A stretch of DNA of 64,000 bases, taken from JAOPZW01 sp963788935. Its GTDB lineage: Bacteria > Actinomycetota > Thermoleophilia > Solirubrobacterales > Solirubrobacteraceae. The translations under genes were made by a program, and so were the position numbers. The stretch's first letter is position 1; every line of letters begins with the position of its first letter. Shown here in pieces: positions 18,592-26,979 of the stretch. The notes beneath the pieces were generated by a model that saw nothing but the letters and a program-made list of their open reading frames with translations, had not been told where the DNA came from and did not search any database. The stretch is taken from assembly GCA_963788935.1 (NCBI GenBank), contig CAWBIM010000004.1, positions 620,001-684,000 of the forward strand, in the 5' to 3' direction.

Positions 18592-19233
18592 TCAGCGGCG
18601 CCGCGGCGCGCCCGGGCCGAGCCCGTGGCGCTCGGCCCACAGGGCCGCCTGCGTGCGGTCGGTGACGCCGATCTCGCGGAAGATCCGCGTCAGGTGCGAC
18701 TTCACCGTCTTCTCGGTGATCTCCAGGCGCCGGGCGATCAGCTTGTTCGGCAGGCCCTCGAGCAGCAGGCCGAGGACCTCGCGCTCGCGGGCCGAGAGCT
18801 CCTCCAGCGGGTCGGGCTCCGCCCGGGCGGTGAGGACGGTGCGCGCGGCGCGGGGATCGAGCGGCGACTCGCCGCGGGCGGCCGCGCGGATGCCCTCGGC
18901 GACCTCGTCGGCCTCCACGTCCTTGAGCAGGTAGCCCGACGCGCCGGCCTCGAGCGCGCCCATGATCCGCGGGCGGTCCGAGAACGACGTCAGGACGAGC
19001 ACGGCGGTGTTGGGCCGGTCGGCGAGCAGCCGCCGGGTGGCCTCGATCCCGTCCAGGCGCGGCATGTCGAGGTCCATGAGCACGACGTCCGGCTCGGAGT
19101 CGCGGGAGCGCTCGACCGCCTCCTCGCCGTCGGCGGCGAGGCCGACGAGCTCCATGTCGGGCAACGCCTCGACGAGCCGGCCGAGACCGTCTCGGACGAC
19201 ACCGTGATCATCGGCGATGAGGACGCGAATCAC
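18592..19233 (-). CDS. NarL/LuxR-type response regulator
   Basis: A 213-residue two-component regulator. The receiver domain (1-120) has the acidic pair in LIADDHG, the phosphorylated Asp54 in VLMDLDMP, Thr/Ser in LVLTSFSD and Lys in YLLKDVEA. The C-terminal LuxR-type helix-turn-helix (about 140-205) reads LSAREREVLGLLLEG, NKLIARRLEITEKTVKSHL. The GTG start at 19233 overlaps the stop of the histidine kinase gene, which precedes it, so the pair is translationally coupled. Its target genes are not indicated. Confidence 0.95.
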   Translation of the reverse strand: MIRVLIADDHGVVRDGLGRLVEALPDMELVGLAADGEEAVERSRDSEPDVVLMDLDMPRLDGIEATRRLLADRPNTAVLVLTSFSDRPRIMGALEAGASGYLLKDVEADEVAEGIRAAARGESPLDPRAARTVLTARAEPDPLEELSAREREVLGLLLEGLPNKLIARRLEITEKTVKSHLTRIFREIGVTDRTQAALWAERHGLGPGAPRRR

Positions 19234-20603
19234 CTGGCGGGAACCTCCAGTTCCACTGTAGTCCCCTTTCCGGGGTCTGAACGGACCGCAAGTGTGCCGT
19301 GCGACTGGCGGACGAGGCTCTGCAGCAGGGTCAGGCCGACGTGGCCCTCCTCGCCGCGGCGCTCGCGGTCGTCCGGGGTGAAGCCCTTGCCGTCGTCGGT
19401 GACGACGAGCCGCATGGTCTCCGGAACGGGACGGGTCACGTCGATCCGGACCGTGTCGGCCTCGGAGTACTTCTGGGCGTTGCGCAGCGCCTCGCGGGCG
19501 ACGCGGTAGACGAGCGCGTCGTTGCCGCTGCCGGGGGTGACGCGCTCGTCGACGTGCAACTCGGTCTCGATGCCGTCCGCCCGCAGCGGGCTGAGCAGGT
19601 CGCTCAGCGCGGCCTCGAGCCCGGTCGACTCGAGGCTCGGCGGGTGGATCTCGACGAGCAGCGTGCGCAGGTCGCGCACGCCCTGGCGCAGGGTCGAGGC
19701 CGACCCCTTGAGCAGCCCCGCCTCGCGCGGGTCGCCGCGGCGCTCGGCGTTCTCGGCCAGCGGGGCGAGCCCGAACGCGACCCCGGCGACGTCCTGGACG
19801 ACGCCGTCGTGCAGGTCGGAGGCGATCCGCCGGCGCTCCTGCTCGGAGGCCTCGATCGCGTTCGCGAGCAGGATCTCGCGGTCGCGGTGGCCGCGCTGCA
19901 GGCGCTTGGCCATCGACCAGGCGAGCGGGACCTGGGAGACCAGCAGCACGATCAGGCCGGCGATCAGCGGCGGCGCGAGCCGGCGCAGGCGGCTCGTGGC
20001 CCCGGACTGCACCGCGCTGAACTGCTGGTAGATCTCGAAGAGCACGGGGGTGCCGTTCGGCGTGCGGATCGGCGTGTGGGCCTCGAGGAGCTTGTCGTAC
20101 TGGCGCTCGTACCGGTTCTCGGGCTTGCTCAGGTCGCTGAGCTCGGCCTCGGCCCCGCCCTTCTCGAGGATCTCGCGCTCCTCGTCCCCGAGGTCGAACT
20201 TCTTTCCGATGAGCTGGGGCACGTCGGAGTAGAGCACCGTCCCGTCGGCCGCCCAGATCTTGACCCGCTTGATCGGCGGCACGCTGTTGTCCTTGGACAG
20301 CTCGGGCAGGACCTGGCTGACGACCGTGTCGTCGACGCGCGCGATGGCGGCTGGGTCGCGGCGGAGGATCCCGTCCTCGAGCTGGCCCTGGACCAGACGG
20401 CCGTCGATCTGGACGAGCTGGCTCGTCCCGCGTTCGGCGTCGTCGATCGTGACCTTGCGCAGGGCGAAGTAGCCGCCGACGACGACGACGGCGACCGCGA
20501 CGAGGCTGCCGAGCACGAAACGCGCGACGGCGGAGCCGATGCGGGGCGGGGCGGTCCCGGCGGGTCCGTCGTCGGGAACACGCCGGTGGCGGCGACGCAG
20601 CAC
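19230..20603 (-). CDS. Membrane sensor histidine kinase (NarL-system type)
   Basis: A 457-residue sensor kinase. Helix 1 is at about 20-43, an extracytoplasmic sensor domain follows to about 205, helix 2 is LIAGLIVLLVSQVPLAWSM, then HisKA_3 with the phosphorylated His in ASDLHDGVVQDV (about 265) and a HATPase_c domain with VAREALRNAQKYS (N box), VTDDGKGF (G1) and GHVGLTLL (G2). The GTG at 20603 gives MLRRRHRRVPDDG as the N-terminus. It feeds the response regulator whose start overlaps its stop. The ligand is unknown; the sensor domain contains YERQYDKLLEAHTPIR, reminiscent of a CHASE/Cache-like domain. Confidence 0.93.
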   Translation of the reverse strand: MLRRRHRRVPDDGPAGTAPPRIGSAVARFVLGSLVAVAVVVVGGYFALRKVTIDDAERGTSQLVQIDGRLVQGQLEDGILRRDPAAIARVDDTVVSQVLPELSKDNSVPPIKRVKIWAADGTVLYSDVPQLIGKKFDLGDEEREILEKGGAEAELSDLSKPENRYERQYDKLLEAHTPIRTPNGTPVLFEIYQQFSAVQSGATSRLRRLAPPLIAGLIVLLVSQVPLAWSMAKRLQRGHRDREILLANAIEASEQERRRIASDLHDGVVQDVAGVAFGLAPLAENAERRGDPREAGLLKGSASTLRQGVRDLRTLLVEIHPPSLESTGLEAALSDLLSPLRADGIETELHVDERVTPGSGNDALVYRVAREALRNAQKYSEADTVRIDVTRPVPETMRLVVTDDGKGFTPDDRERRGEEGHVGLTLLQSLVRQSHGTLAVRSDPGKGTTVELEVPAR

Positions 20604-20722
20604 GCGACCAGTTTGCCGTCCCGAGGCGCGGAACGCACCCGATGGGCGCAAATCCGTCAAACGGAATGTCCGATCGCCGGTCGATCGGGGGTCCCGGGCG
20701 GCCCGCCCGTCACCATGGGCCG

Positions 20723-21544
20723 ATGGCCACCCGCGTCTCGACCGCGCTCCCGCGCGACCTGCGCTACGACCGCACGCCCAAGCGCGTCCGCGCGCGCCTC
20801 GGCGGCGAGACGCTCGCCGACAGCACCGCGGCGATCCTCGTCTGGGAGCCGCGGCGAGCCGTGCCGGTCTACGCGTTCCCGGACAGCGACGTCCGCCTCG
20901 ACCTGCTGCGCGCCAGCGAGCATCCGGTGCCCGACGCGCACGGCGGCGGCGCGACGTTCTCCACCGCCGTCGCCGGCGACGAGGTCGCCGAGAACGCGGC
21001 GTGGCGCTACGCCGACCCGGACCTCGCGGGCCACCTCGCGTTCGCCTGGGAGGCGATGGACCACTGGTACGAAGAGGAGGAGGAGGTCTTCGGCCACCCG
21101 CGCGACCCGCGCCACCGGGTCGACGCCCGCCGCAGCGCACGGCATGTGCGCGTCACGATCGGCGGGGTCGTCGTGGCCGAGAGCCACCGCCCGACGGTCG
21201 TCTTCGAGACCTCGCTGCCCACCCGCTGGTACCTCCCGCGCGCCGACGTCGCGATGGACCGCCTGACGCCGACCGACACGCGCACGATCTGCGCCTACAA
21301 GGGCTTCGCCTCCTACTGGTCGGTGGGCGAGGAGCGCGACGTCGCGTGGACCTACGACGAGCCGCTGCCCGACGCGCCGCCGATCGCCGGGCTCGTCTGC
21401 TTCCTCGGGGAGAAGGCGGACATCGAGGTCGACGGCGCACCGGTCGACCGCCCGACGACGCAGTGGTCCTCGGGCATCCGCTCGGCGCCGCGCGGCGGCG
21501 GCAGCGGCGCCCGCCAGGGTCCGCACGACACGTCGGACACCTGA
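20723..21544 (+). CDS. Protein with two DUF427 domains
   Basis: A 273-residue cytoplasmic protein with tandem DUF427 (beta-tent) domains at about 20-125 and 135-250. The second has the family signature ESHRPTVVFETSLPTRWYLPRADV and CAYKGFASYWSV, with the conserved Cys-x-x-Lys-Gly; the first is degenerate (LVWEPRRAVPVYAFPDSDV). The function of the family is unknown. The ATG at 20723 is used. A small inverted repeat TCCGT-CAA-ACGGA at 20653-20665 lies 58 bases upstream and shares its half-site with the sequence at 5708. Confidence 0.85.
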   Translation: MATRVSTALPRDLRYDRTPKRVRARLGGETLADSTAAILVWEPRRAVPVYAFPDSDVRLDLLRASEHPVPDAHGGGATFSTAVAGDEVAENAAWRYADPDLAGHLAFAWEAMDHWYEEEEEVFGHPRDPRHRVDARRSARHVRVTIGGVVVAESHRPTVVFETSLPTRWYLPRADVAMDRLTPTDTRTICAYKGFASYWSVGEERDVAWTYDEPLPDAPPIAGLVCFLGEKADIEVDGAPVDRPTTQWSSGIRSAPRGGGSGARQGPHDTSDT

Positions 21545-21566
21545 GGCCGCCCGGCGAGCGCCTACC

Positions 21567-22097
21567 GTGGGAGAGGTGGCCGGCTACTTCGCGCAGGTCG
21601 AGGCGGCGCTCGACACGGCCCGCGCCGCGCACGCCGAGATGCTCGAGGCCGTGCCCGCCGGCCTGCGGGCGTCGCTGCCGGTCGACGCGACCGGGGTGAC
21701 GCAGGCGATCGAGGTCCTCGCGGCCGCGGTCGGGGTCGAGGCCGAGATCCGCGCCGAGCGCGACCGCCTGAACCGCGCGAACCCGGCCGTGCTGCACGGC
21801 CGCGTGTTCGGGCGCGGCACGCCGCTCGCCCCGGAGACCGTCGTCGCGGCGTTCGCCGACGGCGCCCGGGTGCGCGCCACGCTGCTCGAGCGCCTCGCGG
21901 TCGAGATCGACGGCGCCGCGCTGCGCGACGCGGTCCGCGGCCTGCTCGCCGAGCACCCGCTGCCCGACGGCGACGGCGGAGCCGACGCGCCGGCCACCGG
22001 CCACGAGGCGCGGGTGACCGCGCTGCGCGCCGCCTACGACGCCCAGGAGCGCGCGGTGCTCCTGTGCGCGGGGCGCCTCGACGCCCGGGGCGGCTGA
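21567..22097 (+). CDS. Hypothetical helical protein
   Basis: A 176-residue protein, GTG start at 21567, 22 bases after the DUF427 gene and probably in its transcript. It is alanine-rich and helical (YFAQVEAALDTARAAHAEMLEAVPAGLRASLP, interrupted by short loops) and could form a coiled bundle. I do not recognise it. Confidence 0.65.
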   Translation: MGEVAGYFAQVEAALDTARAAHAEMLEAVPAGLRASLPVDATGVTQAIEVLAAAVGVEAEIRAERDRLNRANPAVLHGRVFGRGTPLAPETVVAAFADGARVRATLLERLAVEIDGAALRDAVRGLLAEHPLPDGDGGADAPATGHEARVTALRAAYDAQERAVLLCAGRLDARGG

Positions 22098-22100
22098 CGC

Positions 22101-22283
22101 TCAGGCCTCGACGTCGTCCTCGCCGTCGTCGTCGTCGAAGCCGAGGAACAGGTCCGCGTCCTCCACGTCGGTGTCGAGCGGGTCGGCGTCGGGACGGATC
22201 ATGTCCGGGTCGTCGGCCGGGTTGGAGGCCTGGGCGTGGCCCAGATCGGCTTCGCCGAAGTGCTCGCGGTCCGATCCTTGCAT
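22101..22283 (-). CDS. Very acidic 60-residue protein downstream of ohr
   Basis: A small protein with 22 Asp/Glu and only 2 Arg in 60 residues, ending FLGFDDDDGEDDVEA. It starts 30 bases after the ohr stop on the same strand, so it is probably co-transcribed with the peroxidase. I know no family for it. The acidity could bind metal ions or a basic partner, but that is speculation. It is short, so coding status is likely rather than certain. Confidence 0.55.
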   Translation of the reverse strand: MQGSDREHFGEADLGHAQASNPADDPDMIRPDADPLDTDVEDADLFLGFDDDDGEDDVEA

Positions 22284-22313
22284 CGTGTGCTCCTGGTCGT
22301 GGGGAACGGCGGG

Positions 22314-22760
22314 TCAGGCCTCGACCGCGGCCCCGCCGCGGACGGTCAGGCCGACCTCGATGTTGCCGCGGGTCGCGTTGGAGTACGGGCAGCGCTCGTG
22401 CGCCTTGGCGACGAGGTCCTCCGCCTCGCCCTGCCCGAGCTTCGGGACGTCGGCCTCCAACTGCACCGCGAGCCCGAAGCGCCCGCCGCCGATCGCCCCG
22501 ATGTCGACGTGCGCGGTCACGGTCGCGCCGTCCACCACGGACTCGTCGCCCGCGCGGCGGGCCACGCTGCGCATCGCGTTGGCGAAACATGCCGCGTAGC
22601 CGAGCGCGAAGAGCTGCTCGGGGTTCGTCCCGTCGCCGCCCGGCCCGCCCATCGCCTCGGGCATCGAGAGCGCGAGGTCGAGGCTGCCGTCGGCCGAGCG
22701 CGTGCGCCCGTTGCGGCCCTGATCGGTGGCGGTGGCGGTGGCGGTGTAGAGCGTTTTCAT
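22314..22760 (-). CDS. ohr: Organic hydroperoxide resistance protein (Ohr)
   Basis: A 148-residue thiol peroxidase of the OsmC/Ohr family, which reduces organic hydroperoxides in the cytoplasm. Both catalytic cysteines are present: Cys58 in ALGYAACFANAM and Cys124 in HERCPYSNATRGN. Arg20 (GRNGRTRSADG) is where the activating Arg is expected and TNPEQLFALGY carries the conserved Glu. Length and order match the Ohr rather than the OsmC branch. No OhrR regulator is adjacent; the MarR at 33289 is over 10 kb away. Confidence 0.95.
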   Translation of the reverse strand: MKTLYTATATATDQGRNGRTRSADGSLDLALSMPEAMGGPGGDGTNPEQLFALGYAACFANAMRSVARRAGDESVVDGATVTAHVDIGAIGGGRFGLAVQLEADVPKLGQGEAEDLVAKAHERCPYSNATRGNIEVGLTVRGGAAVEA

Positions 22761-22810
22761 CGGTCCAGCGAGCGTACACCGGCGCCCGCGCGGACCCCGG
22801 CGGCGGGCGC

Positions 22811-23149
22811 TCAGCCGGGCAGGCCGCCCAGCACCGACGGCGCCTCGAGCTGGCGCGGCACGAGCGCGAAGGCGAGGCCGTTGTGCCGCACCTGGACCGT
22901 CGAGCCCGGGCGGAAGCCGGCGCCGGCCGCCGGGACGTCGCCCGGCGCGCGCAGGCCGAACATCCCGTGCGCGACGCGCGAGCCGTGCTTGCGCAGCGCG
23001 CGCAGGGCGTCGCGCTCGGTGGTCCGCCAGCCCGCGGCCTCCAGGCGGGCGCCGTGCCAGAGCTCGAAGCGCCATCGCCGGAAGGGCAGCCGGTCGCGGG
23101 GAAGCTCGTGGATCACGTAGCTGAAGGACAGTCCTTCGACGATCGGCAT
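22811..23149 (-). CDS. Hypothetical protein
   Basis: A 112-residue protein starting MPIVEGLSFSYVIHELPRD. It contains WRFELWHGARLEAAGWRTTERDALRALRKHGSRVAH, broken here only by description, suggesting a small alpha/beta fold. I do not recognise it. It lies 50 bases upstream of ohr on the same strand and could share a transcript. The 85 bases between it and the divergent GGDEF gene contain no clear promoter. Confidence 0.6.
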   Translation of the reverse strand: MPIVEGLSFSYVIHELPRDRLPFRRWRFELWHGARLEAAGWRTTERDALRALRKHGSRVAHGMFGLRAPGDVPAAGAGFRPGSTVQVRHNGLAFALVPRQLEAPSVLGGLPG

Positions 23150-23234
23150 CGCACCGACGAGGGTAGCCGCCGAGCGCCGGCGCGACCACTCCGCGCTCCG
23201 CGCCCCGGTCATCCGGCCAACGGCGGTCAACCCC

Positions 23235-25526
23235 GTGTCCCGGGCGCCGATCTCCCGGTGGATGACCTGGCTGTTGGGACTGATGCCCGCCATGGCGGGC
23301 GCCGGTCGGCGCACGCGCGCCGTCGGGGCCGCGGCGTTCGCTCTGGCGAGCGCCGGCCTCGCTGCGCACCTCGCGGTCATCGGCGCCGGCGTCGGGGCCA
23401 CGCCCCTCGGGCACGTCGCGCCCGCGCTCTGCGACCTGGGCGTCCTCGTGCTGCTCGTCCTGCGCGCCGCGAGCGCCGCGACCGGCGACCGCCATGGCTG
23501 GCGCGCGCTCGCCGCCGCGGTCACGCTCTGGCTGACCGGCACGGCGGTGGCGACGTTCGTCGGGCGCCCGAGCGACATCGGGGTCGTGGGCGCCGCCGAC
23601 CCGCTGTGGCTCGCGTTCTACCCGCTCGCCCTCCTCGCCGTCGGCCTCCGGGTCCGGGCCACGTTGCACCACGTCGGGCGCAGCGTGCGCTTCGACGGCC
23701 TCATCGCGCTGCTGTCCGTCGGGGCGCTGGGGTGGCTGCTCGTCGTCGACCCGATGGTCGTCCACGCCCCCGACCACCGCCTCGGGACCGTCGTCAACAG
23801 CGCCTACGTCATCGGCGACCTCGGGCTCGCCGCGCTGACCGTCGCCGTCCTCGGCCTGCACGGCTGGCGGGCCGGCCGCGCCTGGCTCGGCCTCACCCTC
23901 GGGCTCGCGGTCTTCGCCGCCGGCGACGCGCTCTACCTCACGCAGGTCACCGACGGCGCCTACACCCAGGGCGGGCCGATGGACCTCCTGTGGGGCGTCG
24001 GGCTGCTGCTCGTGGCGGTGTCGGCGTGGCAGCCGGAGATCGACCGGCGTCCCGCGCCCGCGAGCGCCGCGGTCCTCGCCCCGCCGTTCGCGTTCGCCCT
24101 CGCGGCCCTCGGCGTGCTCGTCTACGCCGGCGTCGCCGCGGCGCCCGTCGTCGCGGTCGCGCTCGCCGCCGGCGCCGCCGTGTCGTCCATGGCGCGCACC
24201 GCGGTGACGTTCTCCGAGGTCCGCGGCCTGGCCGAGATCCGCCGCCTGGCCGACACCGACGACCTGACCGCGCTGCCCAACCGCCGTCACCTCGAACGGC
24301 GCCTGCGTGAGGAGCTCGACCGCGCCCGCGAGCACGGGACCTCCGTCGCCCTGCTGCTGATCGACCTCGACCGCTTCAAGGAGCTCAACGACACGCTCGG
24401 CCACCGCGCCGGCGACATCGTGCTCGAGCAGGTCGGGCCGCGCCTGCGGGCGGTGCTCCGCTCCGGCGACATGCTCGCCCGGCTCGGCGGCGACGAGTTC
24501 GCCGCGGTCCTCGCCGACGCCGCCGACGCCGAGCCCGTCGGCCGGCGCATCGCGCGCTCGCTCGAGGCCGGCCTGCACGTCGACGGCATCGACGTGCGGA
24601 TCGGGGCGAGCATCGGCATCGCCGTGTTCCCCGACCACGGCGACGACGCCGAGACGCTCATGCAGCGCGCCGACGTCGCGATGTACCAGGCCAAGGCGGC
24701 GCGCAGCGGCCACGCCTTCTACGAGCGCGAGCGCGACCGCCACTCGCGCGAGCGGCTCGAGCTCATCGGCGAGCTGCGCGACGCGATCGGCACCGACCAG
24801 CTCGTCCTGCACTACCAGCCCAAGCTCGACCTCGCGACCGGACGCGTCGACGACGTCGAGGCGCTCGTCCGCTGGGTCCATCCCGAGCGCGGGCTGCTCG
24901 GGCCGGGCGCGTTCGTCCCGCTGGCCGAGCAGACCGGCGTGATGCGCGAGCTGACCGAGCACGTCCTCGACGCCGCCCTGCGCCAGATCGATGCGTGGTA
25001 CGAGCGGGGGATCGACCTCTCGGTCGCGGTCAACGTGTCGGCCGCGACGCTCCTCGACGAGGGCTGGGGCACCGACCTCGGCGCCACGCTCGTCGCCCGC
25101 GGCGTGCCCGCCTCGCGGCTGCGGATCGAGATCACGGAGGACACGCTGATGGCCGACCCCGAGCGCACGCTGCGCGTCGTCGAGGGGCTCGTCGCGACCG
25201 GCATCGGCGTCTCGGTGGACGACTTCGGCACCGGCTACTCGTCGCTCGGCGTCCTCAAGCACCTGCCGGTCGACGAGCTGAAGATCGACCGCGCGTTCGT
25301 CCGCGACCTCGTGCGCGACGATGCCGACGCGGCCATCGTGCAGACCGTCGTCGACCTCGGCCGCCGCCTCGGCCTGCGGACCGTGGCCGAGGGCATCGAG
25401 GACGAGGAGACGCTCCTGCGCCTCGCGGCCTTCGGCGTCACGCACGGCCAGGGCTTCCACATCTCGCGGCCGCTGCCGCCCGCCGAGCTCGAGCAGTTCG
25501 TCAACGGCCGCGCGCTGCCGGTCTGA
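23235..25526 (+). CDS. Membrane GGDEF-EAL cyclic-di-GMP protein
   Basis: A 763-residue bifunctional cyclic-di-GMP enzyme candidate. Residues about 1-320 hold eight to ten membrane helices forming a sensor domain. The GGDEF domain (about 335-495) has an intact RLGGDEF active site and TDDLTALPNRRHLERRL, so diguanylate cyclase activity is possible. The EAL domain (about 510-755) has DVEALVRW (EAL intact), NVSAATLLD, EITEDTLM, DDFGTGYSSL, LKIDRAFV and AEGIED, all the metal-binding residues needed for phosphodiesterase activity. Starts at 23235 (GTG), 23262 and 23283 are all plausible. Confidence 0.93.
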   Translation: MSRAPISRWMTWLLGLMPAMAGAGRRTRAVGAAAFALASAGLAAHLAVIGAGVGATPLGHVAPALCDLGVLVLLVLRAASAATGDRHGWRALAAAVTLWLTGTAVATFVGRPSDIGVVGAADPLWLAFYPLALLAVGLRVRATLHHVGRSVRFDGLIALLSVGALGWLLVVDPMVVHAPDHRLGTVVNSAYVIGDLGLAALTVAVLGLHGWRAGRAWLGLTLGLAVFAAGDALYLTQVTDGAYTQGGPMDLLWGVGLLLVAVSAWQPEIDRRPAPASAAVLAPPFAFALAALGVLVYAGVAAAPVVAVALAAGAAVSSMARTAVTFSEVRGLAEIRRLADTDDLTALPNRRHLERRLREELDRAREHGTSVALLLIDLDRFKELNDTLGHRAGDIVLEQVGPRLRAVLRSGDMLARLGGDEFAAVLADAADAEPVGRRIARSLEAGLHVDGIDVRIGASIGIAVFPDHGDDAETLMQRADVAMYQAKAARSGHAFYERERDRHSRERLELIGELRDAIGTDQLVLHYQPKLDLATGRVDDVEALVRWVHPERGLLGPGAFVPLAEQTGVMRELTEHVLDAALRQIDAWYERGIDLSVAVNVSAATLLDEGWGTDLGATLVARGVPASRLRIEITEDTLMADPERTLRVVEGLVATGIGVSVDDFGTGYSSLGVLKHLPVDELKIDRAFVRDLVRDDADAAIVQTVVDLGRRLGLRTVAEGIEDEETLLRLAAFGVTHGQGFHISRPLPPAELEQFVNGRALPV

Positions 25527-25560
25527 CGCGCTCGCCGAGGCCCGGCCGCCCGAACCCGGC

Positions 25561-26337
25561 TCAGGTGCCGGTCCAGGTGTGGCGGCGCTTCTCGAGGAAC
25601 GCCGCCACCCCGGCCCGGAAGTCGTTGCTGCCGTAGGCCTCCTCGACGAGGTCCGCGCCGTCGGGGACGTTCGCCTCGCGGATGCGGCGCAACGCCTCCT
25701 TCGTCACCCGCAGCGTGATCGGCGCGTGCGACGCGATCCGCGCCGCCAGGTCGTCGACGTGCGCGTCGATCTCGTCCGCCGCGACGACGGCGGTCGCCAG
25801 GCCGCACGCGAGCGCCTCCTCGGCGCCGACCATCCGCGCGGTGAACACGACGTCCTTCGTCCGCGCCTCGCCGAGCAGCGCGGCGAGGCGCGCGTAGCCC
25901 GACATCGACAGGCAGTTGCCGAGCGTGCGCGCGATCGGCAGGCCGAACTGGGCGTCGGGCGTGCAGATCCGTAGGTCGCAGGCCGCGGCGAGCGCCAGGC
26001 CGGCGCCGACGGCGTAGCCCTCGACGAGCGCGATCGCCGGCGTGCGCAGCCGGTCCAGGCGACCGACGTAGCGGTCGATGTCGGCCTCGTACTCGACCCC
26101 GGTGCGGCCGGAGTCGAAGTCGAGGAACTGGCGGATGTCGGTCCCCGAGACGAACGCCCGGCCGCCCGCGCCGCGCAGGACGAGGACGCGGATGCCGTCG
26201 TCGGCGTCGACCTCGTCGCAGCGCTCGACGAGGCCCTCGTACATCGCGAACGTCATCGCGTTGCGGGCCTGCGGGCGGTTGAAGGTGAGGACCGCGGTCG
26301 ACCCCCGCCGCTCGAAGAGCAGGTCCGGCTCGGCCAT
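25561..26337 (-). CDS. Enoyl-CoA hydratase/isomerase family protein
   Basis: A 258-residue crotonase-fold enzyme. The oxyanion-hole segments are present (AFVSGTDIRQFL, EGYAVGAGLALAAACDLRI). In the second active-site segment FGLPIARTLGNCLS the usual catalytic Glu of a hydratase is not evident, so it may be an isomerase or another crotonase-type activity. The start is the ATG at 26337, next to an alternative GTG. It is followed on the other side by the Fur gene on the same strand, 22 bases upstream. CoA-linked substrate unknown. Confidence 0.88.
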   Translation of the reverse strand: MAEPDLLFERRGSTAVLTFNRPQARNAMTFAMYEGLVERCDEVDADDGIRVLVLRGAGGRAFVSGTDIRQFLDFDSGRTGVEYEADIDRYVGRLDRLRTPAIALVEGYAVGAGLALAAACDLRICTPDAQFGLPIARTLGNCLSMSGYARLAALLGEARTKDVVFTARMVGAEEALACGLATAVVAADEIDAHVDDLAARIASHAPITLRVTKEALRRIREANVPDGADLVEEAYGSNDFRAGVAAFLEKRRHTWTGT

Positions 26338-26359
26338 CACGCGGCGCGCGGCGGCCGGG

Positions 26360-26845
26360 TCAGGCCGCCGGGACGCGGGACCGCTCGCCCGCCTCGGCGG
26401 CGTCGGTGGCCTCGGCGGCGGCGGCCTGGCAGTCGCGACAGACGCCCCAGAACGTGACCTCCGCCTCGTCGACGAGGAAGTCGGCGGTGTCGCTCGGGGT
26501 GAGGCACGGCGCGGCGCCGACGACGCAGTCGATGTCGTGGGTCGCGCCGCACGAGCGGCACACGAGGTGGTGGTGGTTGTCGCCGACGCGCGTCTCGTAG
26601 CGGGCCGGGCTGCCGGCGGGCTCGATCCGGCGCAGGAGGCCGACGCGGGTCATCGCGTGCAGGCCGTCGTACACCGCCTGGGTCGAGATCGTGCCGAGCG
26701 ACTCGCGCACGCGCGTGGCGATCGTGTCGGTGTCCGGATGGCCCGACAACTCGCCCACGGCGCGCAGGACCGCGACGCGGGTCGTCGTCGCCCGCAACCC
26801 GTGATCGCGGAGCTGATCGGCGATCTCCTCAACGGGGCGTTCCAT
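26360..26845 (-). CDS. Fur-family metal/peroxide-responsive regulator
   Basis: A 161-residue repressor of the Fur family. The winged helix is at about 10-85 (LRATTTRVAVLRAVG, TISTQAVYDGLHAMTRVGLL), the metal-sensing region has HHHLVC (91-96), and two CxxC pairs, Cys96/Cys99 and Cys136/Cys139, form the structural zinc site. The sequence resembles FurA, which in actinobacteria usually precedes katG; no catalase is here. It is divergent from the MetE-like operon with 134 bases between. Confidence 0.92.
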   Translation of the reverse strand: MERPVEEIADQLRDHGLRATTTRVAVLRAVGELSGHPDTDTIATRVRESLGTISTQAVYDGLHAMTRVGLLRRIEPAGSPARYETRVGDNHHHLVCRSCGATHDIDCVVGAAPCLTPSDTADFLVDEAEVTFWGVCRDCQAAAAEATDAAEAGERSRVPAA

Positions 26846-26926
26846 GGCGAGAGCCTACCGAGGCACCGGCCGCTGCTCCGGAATCGTTCCGATCGGGGCC
26901 GCGCCGCGGGCCGGACTGTCGACGTG

Positions 26927-26946
26927 ATTGTCAACAATGTAGGATC
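26927..26946 (+). promoter_or_regulatory. Palindrome plus TAGGAT box ahead of the aromatic operon
   Basis: ATTGTCAACAAT at 26927-26938 is an inverted repeat (ATTGT, two bases, ACAAT). TAGGATC follows at 26940, a good actinobacterial -10 box, 34 bases before the ATG at 26980. Nearly the same arrangement (ATTGTCAACGA then TAGGATC) precedes the MarR gene at 33263. A regulator bound here would cover the promoter. Confidence 0.55.
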
Positions 26947-26979
26947 GCGACGACCGTCCCCGACCCGCGAGAGAGCCCC

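Noticed and set aside
22314..25460. A 1,048-residue open frame antisense to the GGDEF-EAL gene and continuing into ohr.
   Set aside because: Only its last 148 residues (Ohr) make sense. The rest is repetitive acidic and Arg-rich sequence opposite real coding DNA.
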